A stretch of 64,000 bases of DNA from CAVPMW01 sp963706515 (GTDB taxonomy: Bacteria > Chloroflexota > Anaerolineae > Anaerolineales > UBA4823). This document shows, piece after piece, positions 16,792 through 25,278 of the stretch. Position 1 is the first letter of the stretch; each line of letters begins with the position of its first letter. The notes under the pieces were generated by a model. It saw nothing but the letters and a program-made list of their open reading frames with translations. It had not been told where the DNA came from and ran no database searches. A program made the position numbers and the translations under genes. The stretch covers positions 186,001 through 250,000 of the forward strand of contig CAVPMW010000002.1 in assembly GCA_963706515.1 (NCBI GenBank), given 5' to 3'.

Positions 16792-17028
16792 GCCCTGCTG
16801 TGCCCGTGATGCGGCATCCCGGTTTTGAGCCAACACTCACTCAATGGGTCTCAATCTTACCGGCTGGACGCGATAGGCTTGAGCCAAGGCGGAAACCTGG
16901 AGGAGAGACCCGACCTGCGAAGGCAGGTTCAAAACTAAGCAGCACACGACATAGTGGGGTCTCGCCGTCTATATATAGACGATGAAGACCTAGCGCCTCC
17001 CTGACCGGAGGCGCTAGGTACTTTTTTT
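16792..17028 (+). ncRNA. ssrS: 6S RNA (RNA polymerase regulator)
   Basis: A non-coding transcript between aspS and the thioredoxin gene, with its own promoter and terminator. The features fit 6S RNA: a closing stem (GATGCGGCATCCC near 16814 with GGGGTCTCGCCGTC near 16967); a central bubble with TTTTGAGCCAACACTCAC on the 5' side and CAAAACTAAGCAGCACACGAC on the 3' side, resembling the conserved 6S segments; a small ACCTGC-GAAG-GCAGGT hairpin in the 3' bubble; and a terminal arm closed by GGGTCTC / GAGACCC. 6S RNA binds sigma-70 holoenzyme in stationary phase. The call rests on recalled consensus, not on a model search. Confidence 0.65.
16989..17028 (+). terminator. Terminator of the 6S RNA
   Basis: Perfect 12-bp stem CCTAGCGCCTCC (16989-17000) / GGAGGCGCTAGG (17007-17018) and seven T residues ending at 17028. 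Confidence 0.9.
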
Positions 17029-17114
17029 ATTTATACGGGTTATGCAGTTGAAGGAAAAATGCAATTCCTCAACGAACTGCGGAAGACCTAATTAATTTAG
17101 TATATCTTCTCTGG

Positions 17115-17956
17115 TTAGAATAAAATCGATGCCAGCTCAGTCCGATATTGCCGGATTTCTGGATCATTTTCGCCGAGCAATTCTAGAATCGCCAGGATAA
17201 TTTTATGGGCTAAACCATTCCGATACCGTTTATCCTGGCGCAGAATATCTAACAGCCCATCCATGGCAGCGTATAAATTTCCTCGGGTGATCAGGTGGAG
17301 AGAATTCACAAAAGCCAGGTCAAGTGGGTCGTCGTTTTCGACATATACACCAGACCCATTCTCTTCGAGGTTTATCAGAGCATCTACCAGCGGAGTCAGG
17401 CTCTGCACACTGGAATATTCGCGGTTGCCGTGGACGGTATTTAGATCAAAGCGGGCATCCAGCGCCTTGCCTTGAAGCAGCTCGCTTTTCGCCAGACCTA
17501 ATACAGCCGCCTGATGATCCGGATCTAATTGCAATGCCTGCCGGAACGAGATTTCTGCCCCAGAGGGATTGCCTGCAACCAAAAGGCTGTTTGCTTTTTC
17601 TAGCAGCAGATCAGCTTCGCCTGGGATAATTTTCTTCAAGAACTCTCTTATCCGCGGTTCTGGCTGTACACCGGTAAACTCAGCGATGATCTGACCGTCT
17701 CGAAAAGCTTTTACTGCTGGAATTCCATGAACTCCGAAGCGGCGAGCGAGGTTCGGGTTCGAATCCACGTCTACTTTTGCCAGGCGAAAGCTGCCCCTGC
17801 CTCCTCGGTTAATCCCTCCAACATAGGGCTTAGGACCCGGCAGGGCCCACACCATTCCGCCCAAAAATCTACGATGACCGGTACTTGCGAAGAGTATCCA
17901 AGGACTTCAAATTCGAAATCAGTTTCGGATACATCAATAATGTAATCGGATTTCAT
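17115..17956 (-). CDS. Thioredoxin-TPR protein, CnoX/YbbN type (one frameshift)
   Basis: About 280 residues. The start at ATG 17956 has GGGAG five bases upstream; a TTG at 17968 is less likely. The thioredoxin domain (1-110) keeps the active WAEWCGPC site and the cis-Pro segment GVHGIPAVKAF. Tetratricopeptide helices fill the rest (FRQALQLDPDHQAAVLGLAK). The frame breaks near 17793-17797, where GGGG (minus strand) should be GGGGG to give TEEAGGSFRLAKVDVD; the length (842 = 3n+2) agrees with one lost base. Family members are cytoplasmic redox chaperones that hand clients to GroEL or DnaK. The E. coli protein lacks an active CxxC; this one has it. Confidence 0.85.
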
Positions 17957-18096
17957 ATCCACTCCCAAATTTCACGCCGTGCTATCTCTAACTCAATATT
18001 TTCATTACCACTAATTTATTTTCCAGCCGGATACCTGTAAGTGAAACCAGATTGTAACAAGGAATTGTTAGATTTTCGTATAAAAATATTTACAAT

Positions 18097-18519
18097 TTAC
18101 TCATCATCGGGAGAGATGATCCCCGGTTGTTCAACATCAATTACTTCGCCGTGCACATTAATCCTTATTTTAAAACCCATCATGCCCATGTAGGCGCGGC
18201 CTTCTTCAGGGATTCCTGCTTCTATCAGCGCATCAAATTGGGAATCTATATTTTTTAATTGATTTTCAATCATTGCACGGGAGAAGATATCATCCTGCCC
18301 CAGCATTTTTGCAGTTTGATCGCTGATCATAAATTCGTTCCCCTGGATCAACTCGCGCATCATTTCGAGCACCTGGCGATCGACGATTTCAGCAGGAATA
18401 TGGCGCCGAAATCCTGCATCGTCAACCACGTAACAGGGGTCTTCCCCAATATAAGTAGTTCCAACAGGATTGTCGAACTCGTCGAATATCAGTCCGGCAA
18501 ATAGCGGTTTTTTTGCCAT
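18097..18519 (-). CDS. Conserved hypothetical protein (140 aa)
   Basis: A soluble, acidic protein with no signal or membrane segment. It opens MAKKPLFAGLIFDEFDNPV, has a YIGEDPCYVVDDAGFRRHIPAE segment, a helical middle, and ends in a beta-rich tail (FKIRINVHGEVIDVEQPGI). It lies 7 bp after the L,D-transpeptidase stop on the same strand, so it is probably co-transcribed with the cell-wall genes. No function is recognised. Confidence 0.75.
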   Translation of the reverse strand: MAKKPLFAGLIFDEFDNPVGTTYIGEDPCYVVDDAGFRRHIPAEIVDRQVLEMMRELIQGNEFMISDQTAKMLGQDDIFSRAMIENQLKNIDSQFDALIEAGIPEEGRAYMGMMGFKIRINVHGEVIDVEQPGIISPDDE

Positions 18520-18526
18520 AGATTAT

Positions 18527-19574
18527 TCAGTCCATTACATCCACGGCTGTCCCATAGTCGACATATACAAATTCCTCGCCAGGAGGGACATATGGGAGCG
18601 TCCAGCGAAAGATCCACTTCGCTGCGGTACTGGTCAAATTAATGCAGCCATGACTGCGCGGCTTACCAAAATTATTATGCCAGTAAGTGCCATGGAATGC
18701 AATACCGCTTTCGGTAATATAACTGATCCACGGGACTCCAGGCAGGTCATAGCCATTGTATGCAAGGTTTCCGGCAGCCATATGGCGGGTAGGTCTTTTG
18801 TTAAATGTAATATGCCTTCCCGCCGGAGTGGCAAAATTGCCGTTACTGAAGCGGGCTCCTGTGGCTGTCTTCGTCATGAAGATCGGCCGGTCCCATTCAT
18901 AGGCAATAACGACCTGGTCCTGGGTATGAACTTCGATTCGTTTACCAATTAATGGAACATCCGGAGACAGCGAGGTCAGCTCAGAGTCCGGGACGAGGCG
19001 TATATGGGCGGCTGGGGCATATATTTGTTTGTCCCATTTATCCTCAATAATCCGGTACCATAGCTCGCCATTCGGGTCTTTAATCAGAGCATCGATCCAG
19101 TGAGTCGTTTCATAGTATAACCGGTAGACAAAATGGAAATTCCTGCCGGGTCCCCGAAATGCATCCGTAAATGGGACTGATACTTCACCTAAAATCTCTC
19201 CAGAGGAAAGGTCTTGGGGCGCGGTCTGCAGCTCTGTCCGGACTGGCTGAATATTCCCGGAGTGCACATAACCTTCTTCCCGAATCCGGTACCAAACCCG
19301 GTTAAAAGCTGGCTCCTGGTCTCCCAATACCACTTCACTGATCGGTAAAACCATATCCATCCAATATTCACGTAATTTCTTACCATTGAGGGAAGGGGAA
19401 TCCATCAGATCCACGTGGGAAGGAATCACTCGGCCTTGCATACCGGACTCGAGGTGAAGCGAGCCCGCAGCTGACGGTAATAGGAGACTGGCAAATCCCA
19501 GCCCGATTAATTTTAAGAAATCCGCGGCGAGAAAGAGAAAAAAAATCGAATGAACCATCCTGGAGCGCCATCAT
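18527..19574 (-). CDS. Tat-exported L,D-transpeptidase, YkuD family (one frameshift)
   Basis: From ATG 19574, overlapping the upstream stop as ATGA. The first frame encodes a textbook Tat signal, SLSRRGFLK; removing one A from the AAAA run (19511-19514) joins it to LIGLGFASLLLPSAAG. The length (1048 = 3n+1) fits one inserted base. The middle (about 60-215) has two SH3-like repeats (SGEILGEVSVPFTDAFRGPG and others). The YkuD catalytic domain follows, with HGTYWHNNFGKPRSHGCINL holding the His and the catalytic Cys. Such enzymes make 3-3 peptidoglycan cross-links or attach proteins to the wall. Confidence 0.88.
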
Positions 19575-20668
19575 TGACTGATATATACTACGGTCCCAAC
19601 GGATGCAAAACTATACAGCCAGGCAGCGTCAGGGGTCGAAAAGTTAACACAACCGTGGCTCATTGGATGACCGAAATTATGATGCCAATAGGTGCCATGC
19701 AGTCCATAGTCTTTGTAAAAGTACATCGTGTAGGGTACATTGGGCAGGTAATATCCTGGCCCCGTCATAAGGGCTGCCCGATATTTGACATAGATTCGAA
19801 ACGTGCCAGTTACCGTTGGGTGCTGCCAGGTGCCTGTCGATACCCAAAAACCTTTGACTAATTGATCCCCCTGGAAAGCATATGCCCGCTGGGAAGATAG
19901 ATCCACGTAGACCCATCGCTCATCCGAACCGACAACCGACGGACGTTTTACCACCGGGGGAGGAACGTATTTAACCTGATTCTTTTTACCCTTCTTACCA
20001 CTATGTGGAGTCATGGTAAAGGTCGGCGCGGGTGGATTCGTAGCCGGAGGGGTTATCGTCGCAGTCGGGGGCAGCGTCGGTTCCGGGGTGGAGGTGACAC
20101 TCGGAATCAGGGTCAAAGTGGGACTTGAGGATGGGACCGGCGTCGCCGAAGGAGTGACTGTGGGTGAAGCGGTGGCAGTGCGCGTGTTTTTCTCGAAAGC
20201 GGCTTGAGCGATCGAAATCGGGTTGTTATCTACCAGCTGAGAAGAAATCCCAGGAAAATTAAATCCTATCAACAGGATAAAGAGCATAACTAAAACAATG
20301 ACGCCATACAGCAAGACAGCGGGTCGCCGTTTTACCAGCTCGGAGCTGGCTATCGGGTCTGTGACCAGCTTATGGGGTTGATCTGGGATAGCCCCAGGGT
20401 TCTCTTGAGCGCTTAACCGGTCAATCGCCCAGCGCATCCCTTGCTGTGCTCGCTGACTTTCGGGATTGATTTCCAGCGCACGGCTTAAATAGTGGATGCT
20501 GGCACGCGGCGCGGCCACGACTGCCAGTATCAGCCAAGGCTCTTCGCGACCGGGATCAATACGTGCTGCTTGCTCTGCGAGCCGGCGCGCATTTAAACGA
20601 TCGCCGCTCTCCAGTGCGACCTTCGCGGCGCGGAGTGTCTCTTGGTAAAGGGATGAGTCGACGGTCAT
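19571..20668 (-). CDS. TPR-membrane-anchored L,D-transpeptidase, YkuD family
   Basis: 365 residues: a cytoplasmic TPR-like helical region (1-85), one membrane helix (about 120-140), a Ser/Thr/Pro-rich linker of about 80 residues, a basic hinge (GKKGKKNQVK), and a C-terminal YkuD domain with HGTYWHHNFGHPMSHGCVNF. The active Cys is within SHGC. The linker would place the enzyme across the periplasm or wall. It overlaps the upstream amidase by 4 bp and the downstream transpeptidase by 4 bp, so all three are translationally coupled. Confidence 0.92.
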   Translation of the reverse strand: MTVDSSLYQETLRAAKVALESGDRLNARRLAEQAARIDPGREEPWLILAVVAAPRASIHYLSRALEINPESQRAQQGMRWAIDRLSAQENPGAIPDQPHKLVTDPIASSELVKRRPAVLLYGVIVLVMLFILLIGFNFPGISSQLVDNNPISIAQAAFEKNTRTATASPTVTPSATPVPSSSPTLTLIPSVTSTPEPTLPPTATITPPATNPPAPTFTMTPHSGKKGKKNQVKYVPPPVVKRPSVVGSDERWVYVDLSSQRAYAFQGDQLVKGFWVSTGTWQHPTVTGTFRIYVKYRAALMTGPGYYLPNVPYTMYFYKDYGLHGTYWHHNFGHPMSHGCVNFSTPDAAWLYSFASVGTVVYISQ

Positions 20669-21501
20669 GGGGTTGTGCTAAGCGTTACGCTAGGCGTTGC
20701 GATGGGTGTGGTGTTGGGGGTCGAAGTGGATAATGCAATATCTTCGTTCCGCAGATAACACATGATGCCGTCGGAAATTCCTTTAGCGGGCAGCTCGGGA
20801 TGTTTCTCCAGGATCTGGCGATCGAGGTTCAAGAATCCTGTTTCGATGATTGCAGCGGGCGTCTCGGTATCAATTTCTTCAAACGCATGATAATTTGTCA
20901 TGTCGTTCGTGACACTGGTACTGTGTAAGGATAAACCTGTAGCGTTTGAGTACCTGTTTCGTATGCAGGCTGTTAAACGCGCTGAACGCTCGGGACGTTT
21001 TGTGGCGAGAGCTGCAGCAACCTTGAATCCGGTTGCCAGGTCATTAATATACTCACAAGAATCCGCGTGTATGGAAACGAGTGCATTCGCTTTATATCCG
21101 TTCAACCGATAGTCGAATTCCTGCAATATATCAACCTGAATACCCTGGTCGATCAAGTATTTCTGGACGAGCGCTGCGACACGCTGGTTAATTTCTGTTT
21201 CAGTGAGACCGTCTGGACATACCGACCCGGAATCATTGCCCCAATGACCCGCGACAATCCCCACCCGAATAGCGGAAGACACCGTAGGAGTAATATCAAA
21301 TTTTGGAAGTGGGGTAGGGTTGAGCAGCGAAGTGAAGGATTGAGAGGTTAAACTGGTGCCGGGAGATTCATACGGTGTCCATGCGGTGAATAATGTCGCC
21401 AGGAGAAGAGCGACCCCCAACGTAATCTCTAATAAATAGAGGGTGCCTTTAATTTTTGGTAAGCTTTTCTGAGAATTCTGAGGAGGCTTGACAGTATCCA
21501 T
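20665..21501 (-). CDS. N-acetylmuramoyl-L-alanine amidase (Amidase_3)
   Basis: 278 residues from ATG 21501 (an ATG at 21507 is also possible). A membrane helix near 18-38 is followed by a short linker and a zinc amidase domain: VGIVAGHWGND holds the first zinc His, DGLTETEINQ the Glu, VSIHADSCE the second His, and AAIIETGFLNL the catalytic Glu. A Thr/Pro-rich tail of about 28 residues closes the protein. It cuts the bond between muramic acid and the stem peptide and leads the operon with two L,D-transpeptidases, which points to a real peptidoglycan layer. Confidence 0.9.
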   Translation of the reverse strand: MDTVKPPQNSQKSLPKIKGTLYLLEITLGVALLLATLFTAWTPYESPGTSLTSQSFTSLLNPTPLPKFDITPTVSSAIRVGIVAGHWGNDSGSVCPDGLTETEINQRVAALVQKYLIDQGIQVDILQEFDYRLNGYKANALVSIHADSCEYINDLATGFKVAAALATKRPERSARLTACIRNRYSNATGLSLHSTSVTNDMTNYHAFEEIDTETPAAIIETGFLNLDRQILEKHPELPAKGISDGIMCYLRNEDIALSTSTPNTTPIATPSVTLSTTP

Positions 21502-21589
21502 ATGCACCGATACTACCTTATTTGCTCAGAGATTGCAAGATTCAGACCTGTTTAACTTATTAAGCTGTAAGTCTTAAGTATTATAGAGC

Positions 21590-21615
21590 AAAAAAATCCC
21601 CTGAAATTTCAGGGG
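21590..21615 (-). terminator. Terminator of the sufR-sufT operon
   Basis: Perfect hairpin CCCCTGAAATTTCAGGGG followed on the minus strand by seven T residues, 45 bp after the sufT-like stop. Confidence 0.85.
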
Positions 21616-21660
21616 AAATGGGTCGAATTGTTATTTTTGTGGTGTAACCCGGGCGGGTGA

Positions 21661-22017
21661 TTAAAATAAACCCCATTCTGCAGCTGCTTCTTCATCGATC
21701 ATCGAAAAATCCCACATTTCTGTGCCAAATTCAAGGGTCGTAGGACGATCCAGAGCCTGCTCTGCTTTCTGGCGAGTCGTCTCCAACATTGCAGGTCCAT
21801 AGGGACAGAAGGGGGTAGTCAATATCATGGTAATTTTCGCAGAATCATCCAGAATATCCACGTCGCGAACCAATCCCAATTGGATGATATTCAAGCCAAT
21901 TTCAGGATCGACAATTTCGGTCAACTGTTCTCGCAAGCGTTGAACGAGCTCGGGGTATGTAGTCTCGGACACCCAGACAGGTTGATTCTTGGCTGCCGGT
22001 TTTTCGAATGACGTCAT
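21661..22017 (-). CDS. sufT: MIP18/DUF59 family Fe-S assembly protein, SufT-like
   Basis: 118 residues. The DUF59 core is clear: REQLTEIVDPEIGLNIIQLGLVRDV (split here into REQLTEIVDPEIGL and NIIQLGLV), then ITMILTTPFCPYGPAM with the conserved Cys, and a helical end. Such proteins help deliver Fe-S clusters to target proteins. The tail EEAAAEWGLF is unusual. Its start overlaps the sufR-like stop by 4 bp (ATGA), so the regulator and this carrier are made together, divergent from sufCBDSU. Confidence 0.85.
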   Translation of the reverse strand: MTSFEKPAAKNQPVWVSETTYPELVQRLREQLTEIVDPEIGLNIIQLGLVRDVDILDDSAKITMILTTPFCPYGPAMLETTRQKAEQALDRPTTLEFGTEMWDFSMIDEEAAAEWGLF

Positions 22018-22667
22018 ACTTCATTCCTCTCGATCACGGGTTTGTTGGATACGAGATAGGTACAGGATTGGTCGCCATCCAACACACATTTCACTTTAGA
22101 AGCTGGCACGGACAGAACTGAAGAGATCAGGGTCTGGTCGACGGAACACACCTCAGGATGGTTTTGTCCGACGTGAAAATACGGGCAATTCGTTTCGCGA
22201 ATCTCAAACTGGTCGCCGACCTGTTTCCACTCAACATTAAAACCTTCATGGTCTAAAAGCTTCTTTAACAAATCCAATCGCTGCTCGATTGCCATTCCTT
22301 CGAGATTCCCCTGGTAATCCGCGACCACCTCTTGAGCCATTTGTGAAAAAAGCTCTTCAACCATCGGCTGCGGCAAGGTTACTTTAAGCTGTTCCAGTAG
22401 GCGCATGGTGAGGCGCAGGTAACGTGTAGGGAAACGCTCCAGGCCGGTCTCCGTTAAATAATAAATTCGGCGCGGGCGTCCGACCCCATGCCTTTCTTCC
22501 GCTGACGCAACCAGCCCTTCTGCTTCGAGCCGGTTGATATGATGGCGCACAGAAATCGGATTGATCTCGACGGCTTCAGCGAGATCGTTAATCGTGCATT
22601 TTTTGTACGATAATAGGGTATCCAGAACGCGCTCACGCGTGCTTTTATTGTTAAGGGTCTCATCCAT
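22014..22667 (-). CDS. sufR: SufR-type winged-helix Fe-S sensing repressor
   Basis: 217 residues from ATG 22667. The ATG at 22751 is rejected because the -10 box abuts it, so transcription would begin inside that extension. An N-terminal winged helix (STRERVLDTLLSYKKCTIND, then SVRHHINRLEAEGLV and GRPRRIYYLTE) is typical of SufR/ArsR-like regulators. The C-terminal half has a cysteine set, ETNCPYFHV...EVCSVD...KVKCVL...SCTYLV, suited to bind an Fe-S cluster. In cyanobacteria SufR with a cluster represses suf. Its position divergent from sufC and the dyad across its own promoter support the same role here. Confidence 0.88.
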   Translation of the reverse strand: MDETLNNKSTRERVLDTLLSYKKCTINDLAEAVEINPISVRHHINRLEAEGLVASAEERHGVGRPRRIYYLTETGLERFPTRYLRLTMRLLEQLKVTLPQPMVEELFSQMAQEVVADYQGNLEGMAIEQRLDLLKKLLDHEGFNVEWKQVGDQFEIRETNCPYFHVGQNHPEVCSVDQTLISSVLSVPASKVKCVLDGDQSCTYLVSNKPVIERNEV

Positions 22668-22751
22668 AATCTTTGGCAAATCCTGCTCTGCAAGCGTCCG
22701 GTTTCCAATCAATCTCAAGCGACATCTCACCGAATACAGCAATGCGCGCAT

Positions 22752-22797
22752 AGTATAGCATTGTCGATGATATTTGTCAATAATAAGAATATTATCG
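22752..22797 (-). promoter_or_regulatory. sufR promoter with overlapping operator dyad
   Basis: On the minus strand TTGACA (22780-22775), 17-bp spacer, TATACT (22757-22752). An inverted repeat CGATGATATT (22765-22774) / AATATTATCG (22788-22797), one mismatch, brackets the -35 box, the right place for autorepression. Confidence 0.65.
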
Positions 22798-22866
22798 TAA
22801 ATATTGCCAGCCAGCGGCTTAATTATCCCCTTAATGACTTAATTTCTATGAATTATATGCTAAATA

Positions 22867-22895
22867 TTGACATAAATGAGCATTCCTGCTATAAT
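22867..22895 (+). promoter_or_regulatory. Consensus sigma-70 promoter of the suf operon
   Basis: TTGACA (22867-22872), exactly 17 bp, TATAAT (22890-22895): both hexamers match the consensus perfectly. Start expected near 22902, giving an 80-nt leader. Confidence 0.85.
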
Positions 22896-22902
22896 CATGC
22901 AG

Positions 22903-22955
22903 CCTGGTAGGCGCAATAGCTCAGGGCTACCTCCAGGATATACCCTGAGGTTTTT
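22903..22955 (+). promoter_or_regulatory. Candidate attenuator in the suf leader
   Basis: CTCAGGG (22920-22926) and CCCTGAG (22943-22949) form a perfect 7-bp stem followed by GTTTTT, a terminator-like hairpin. An alternative pairing of CCTGGTAG (22903-22910) with CTACC...AGG (22927-22937) would block it. The two folds exclude each other. Confidence 0.45.
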
Positions 22956-22982
22956 CAATAAGATACAGGAGATTAACTGTCC

Positions 22983-23757
22983 ATGGCTGATATGGAAATC
23001 CGCAATCTGCACGTAGCGATCGAAGGTCGCGAGATCTTGAAAGGTGTAAATCTCACTATCAGTGAAGGCTGTGTCCACGCATTGATGGGTCCGAACGGCA
23101 CCGGAAAATCTACCCTGGCTTATGCCCTGATGGGGCATCCGAGCTACGCGGTGACTGAGGGAGAAGTCTGGTTCAAGGGACAAAACATTCTGGAGTTAGC
23201 AGCCAGACCAGCGTTCACACCTGGGAATATTTCTGGCATTCCAATATCCGGTGGCGATCCCTGGCGTTACTGTGGCGAATTTCCTCAGGATGGCGCTGAA
23301 TGCTAAACGGCGAGTTGACAACCCTGAGGACAAGGGAATCCCGGTCCCGGAATTCCGCCGTTTGTTGAAATCAAAGATGGATTTATTAAAAGTGGACCAT
23401 TCATTTGCAGGTCGTTATTTGAACGATGGTTTCTCAGGTGGTGAGAAAAAACGAGCTGAAGTTTTACAGATGGCGACTCTCCAACCGGAGATTGCCATCA
23501 TGGATGAAACGGATTCGGGCCTGGATATCGACGCTCTGCGGATTGTCTCAGAAGGTGTGAACGCTCTACGTGGTCCGGACCTGGGCGTCCTGATCATTAC
23601 CCATTACCAAAGAATATTGAATTATGTCAAACCCGATTTTGTCCATATCATGTTGGATGGAAAAATTGTAGAATCGGGCGGGCCAGACCTTGCTTTACAC
23701 CTGGAGGAACACGGGTACGATTGGCTGCGTGAAAAAGCCAGCGCAATGGCTGCCTAG
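22983..23757 (+). CDS. sufC: SufC, ABC-type ATPase of the SUF scaffold (one frameshift)
   Basis: About 258 codons. Walker A is GPNGTGKST (near 37), the signature is SGGEKKRAEV, Walker B is IAIMDETDSGLD, and the switch His is in VLIITHYQRIL. The frame breaks near 23201-23206: removing one G turns LELAARPAF into LELAPDQRSHLGIFLAFQYPV, the conserved SufC Q-loop region. The length (775 = 3n+1) agrees with one insertion. SufC powers the SufBCD complex that builds Fe-S clusters. It is first in the operon, 28 bp after the predicted attenuator. Confidence 0.92.
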
Positions 23758-23803
23758 TTTATGAATAGGATATTTACTGATTTGTTGTTGTTGGAGGTAT
23801 GTG

Positions 23804-25210
23804 ATGAGCGATGATACGAAGCTCCTCGAAGGTTTAGATGAATACAAATGGGGTTTCCGGGATCAGGACACTTCTGTGTACCAGACGGGAAGAGGCCTGA
23901 ACCGGGAAGTAGTCGAGCAAATTTCGGCGCACAAAGGCGAGCCTCAATGGATGCTAGATTTCCGTCTGCGGGCACTGGACCACTTTATGCAGCGTCCTAT
24001 GCCAGCCTGGGGCGGCGACCTTTCTCGCTTGAACCTGGATGAGATTTATTTCTATACCAAACCTACAGATAAAGAAAGCCGCTCCTGGGATGACGTTCCG
24101 GAGACGATTAAAAATACTTTTGAGCGATTAGGTATCCCGGAGGCCGAGAGAAAATTCCTGGCTGGAGTCGGCGCACAATATGAATCCGAAATGGTTTATC
24201 ACAGCATCCAGGAACAATTAGCTAAAAAGGGCGTCATATTCTTAAGCATTGAAAACGGGCTGCGCGAGTACCCTGATCTATTCAGGCAGTATTTTGGGAC
24301 TGTCATCCCGATTGAAGATAATAAGTTTGCTGCACTCAACAGCGCGGTGTGGTCAGGCGGCTCATTCGTTTATATACCGAAAGGGGTAAAAGTTGACCTA
24401 CCGATGCAGGCGTACTTCCGGATGAATGTTGCCGACGCCGGTCAATTCGAGCGCACCCTGATCATTGCAGATGAAGATTCGCAGGCTCACTATGTCGAAG
24501 GCTGTACAGCACCAGTGTACACTTCAGATTCTTTCCATAGCGGAGTCATCGAGATAATTGTCAAGAAGGGCGCCCGCTTCAGATATACGACCATCCAGAA
24601 CTGGTCGACCAATATGTACAACCTGGTTACGCAAAGGGCTCAAGTCTACGACCATGGCACTATGGAGTGGGTGGACGCAAATCTCGGTTCAAAACTAACG
24701 ATGAAGTATCCATCTTGCTACCTCCTGGGTCCGGGCGCACACGGAGAGATTCTCTCGCTCGCTTTTGCTGCCTCCGGACAGCACCAGGACACTGGCGGAA
24801 AAATGATCCACGTTGCACCTGACACGAGCAGCAAGATTACTTCGAAATCGATCAGCAAAGGGAACGGGCGCGCTTCGTACCGTGGCTTGTTGAAAGTCCA
24901 CAAAGGGGCAAAAAACGTTCGCTCGAATGCTGTTTGCGATGCGCTGCTGCTGGACCATACCTCGCGCACAGATACCTATCCATATATTGAGATTGACGAA
25001 GAGGATGTCACAATCGGTCATGAGGCGTCGGTATCGAAGATCGGAGAGGAGCAGCTTTTCTATCTGATGAGCCGGGGTTTGACCCAAGAAGAAGCCACAA
25101 CAATGGTGGTGTCCGGATTTATTGAACCCCTGGTTAAAGAGCTGCCGATGGAGTATGCGATTGAAATGAACCGGCTTATTCAGCTGCAGATGGCAGGATC
25201 AATTGGGTAG
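23804..25210 (+). CDS. sufB: SufB, Fe-S cluster scaffold subunit
   Basis: 468 residues; the ATG at 23804 lies six bases after GGAGG (a GTG at 23801 is also in frame). Family landmarks: KWGFRDQDTSVYQTGRGL at the start, ALNSAVWSGGSFVYIPKGV, QAHYVEGCTAPVYT, the beta-helix core and DTYPYIEIDEEDVTIGHEASV with the cluster/ligand region. Length and start match SufB. It forms SufBC2D with the flanking products and holds the nascent cluster in the cytoplasm. Confidence 0.96.
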   Translation: MSDDTKLLEGLDEYKWGFRDQDTSVYQTGRGLNREVVEQISAHKGEPQWMLDFRLRALDHFMQRPMPAWGGDLSRLNLDEIYFYTKPTDKESRSWDDVPETIKNTFERLGIPEAERKFLAGVGAQYESEMVYHSIQEQLAKKGVIFLSIENGLREYPDLFRQYFGTVIPIEDNKFAALNSAVWSGGSFVYIPKGVKVDLPMQAYFRMNVADAGQFERTLIIADEDSQAHYVEGCTAPVYTSDSFHSGVIEIIVKKGARFRYTTIQNWSTNMYNLVTQRAQVYDHGTMEWVDANLGSKLTMKYPSCYLLGPGAHGEILSLAFAASGQHQDTGGKMIHVAPDTSSKITSKSISKGNGRASYRGLLKVHKGAKNVRSNAVCDALLLDHTSRTDTYPYIEIDEEDVTIGHEASVSKIGEEQLFYLMSRGLTQEEATTMVVSGFIEPLVKELPMEYAIEMNRLIQLQMAGSIG

Positions 25211-25218
25211 TCAACCTT

Positions 25219-25264
25219 GGGTAAACTCACCCGCGGTTCGGGTAAACTCAAGCCGGTAAACTGA
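25219..25264 (+). repeat. Three direct repeats between sufB and sufD
   Basis: GGGTAAACTCA at 25219-25229 and 25240-25250, and GGTAAACTGA at 25255-25264. They fill the 68-bp intercistronic gap. GGGT...ACCC pairs could also fold. Purpose unknown. Confidence 0.6.
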
Positions 25265-25278
25265 ATTCAAGGATGAAC

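Noticed and set aside
22668..22751. N-terminal extension of SufR from the ATG at 22751
   Set aside because: The -10 box of the gene lies directly next to this ATG, so transcription begins downstream of it. The ATG at 22667 fits the family start.
22905..22960. tRNA-like start (GGCGCAATAGCTCAGGGC) in the suf leader
   Set aside because: Only a D-arm-like phrase is present; there is no anticodon arm, T-arm or acceptor pairing within 90 bases. It is better explained by the two leader hairpins.
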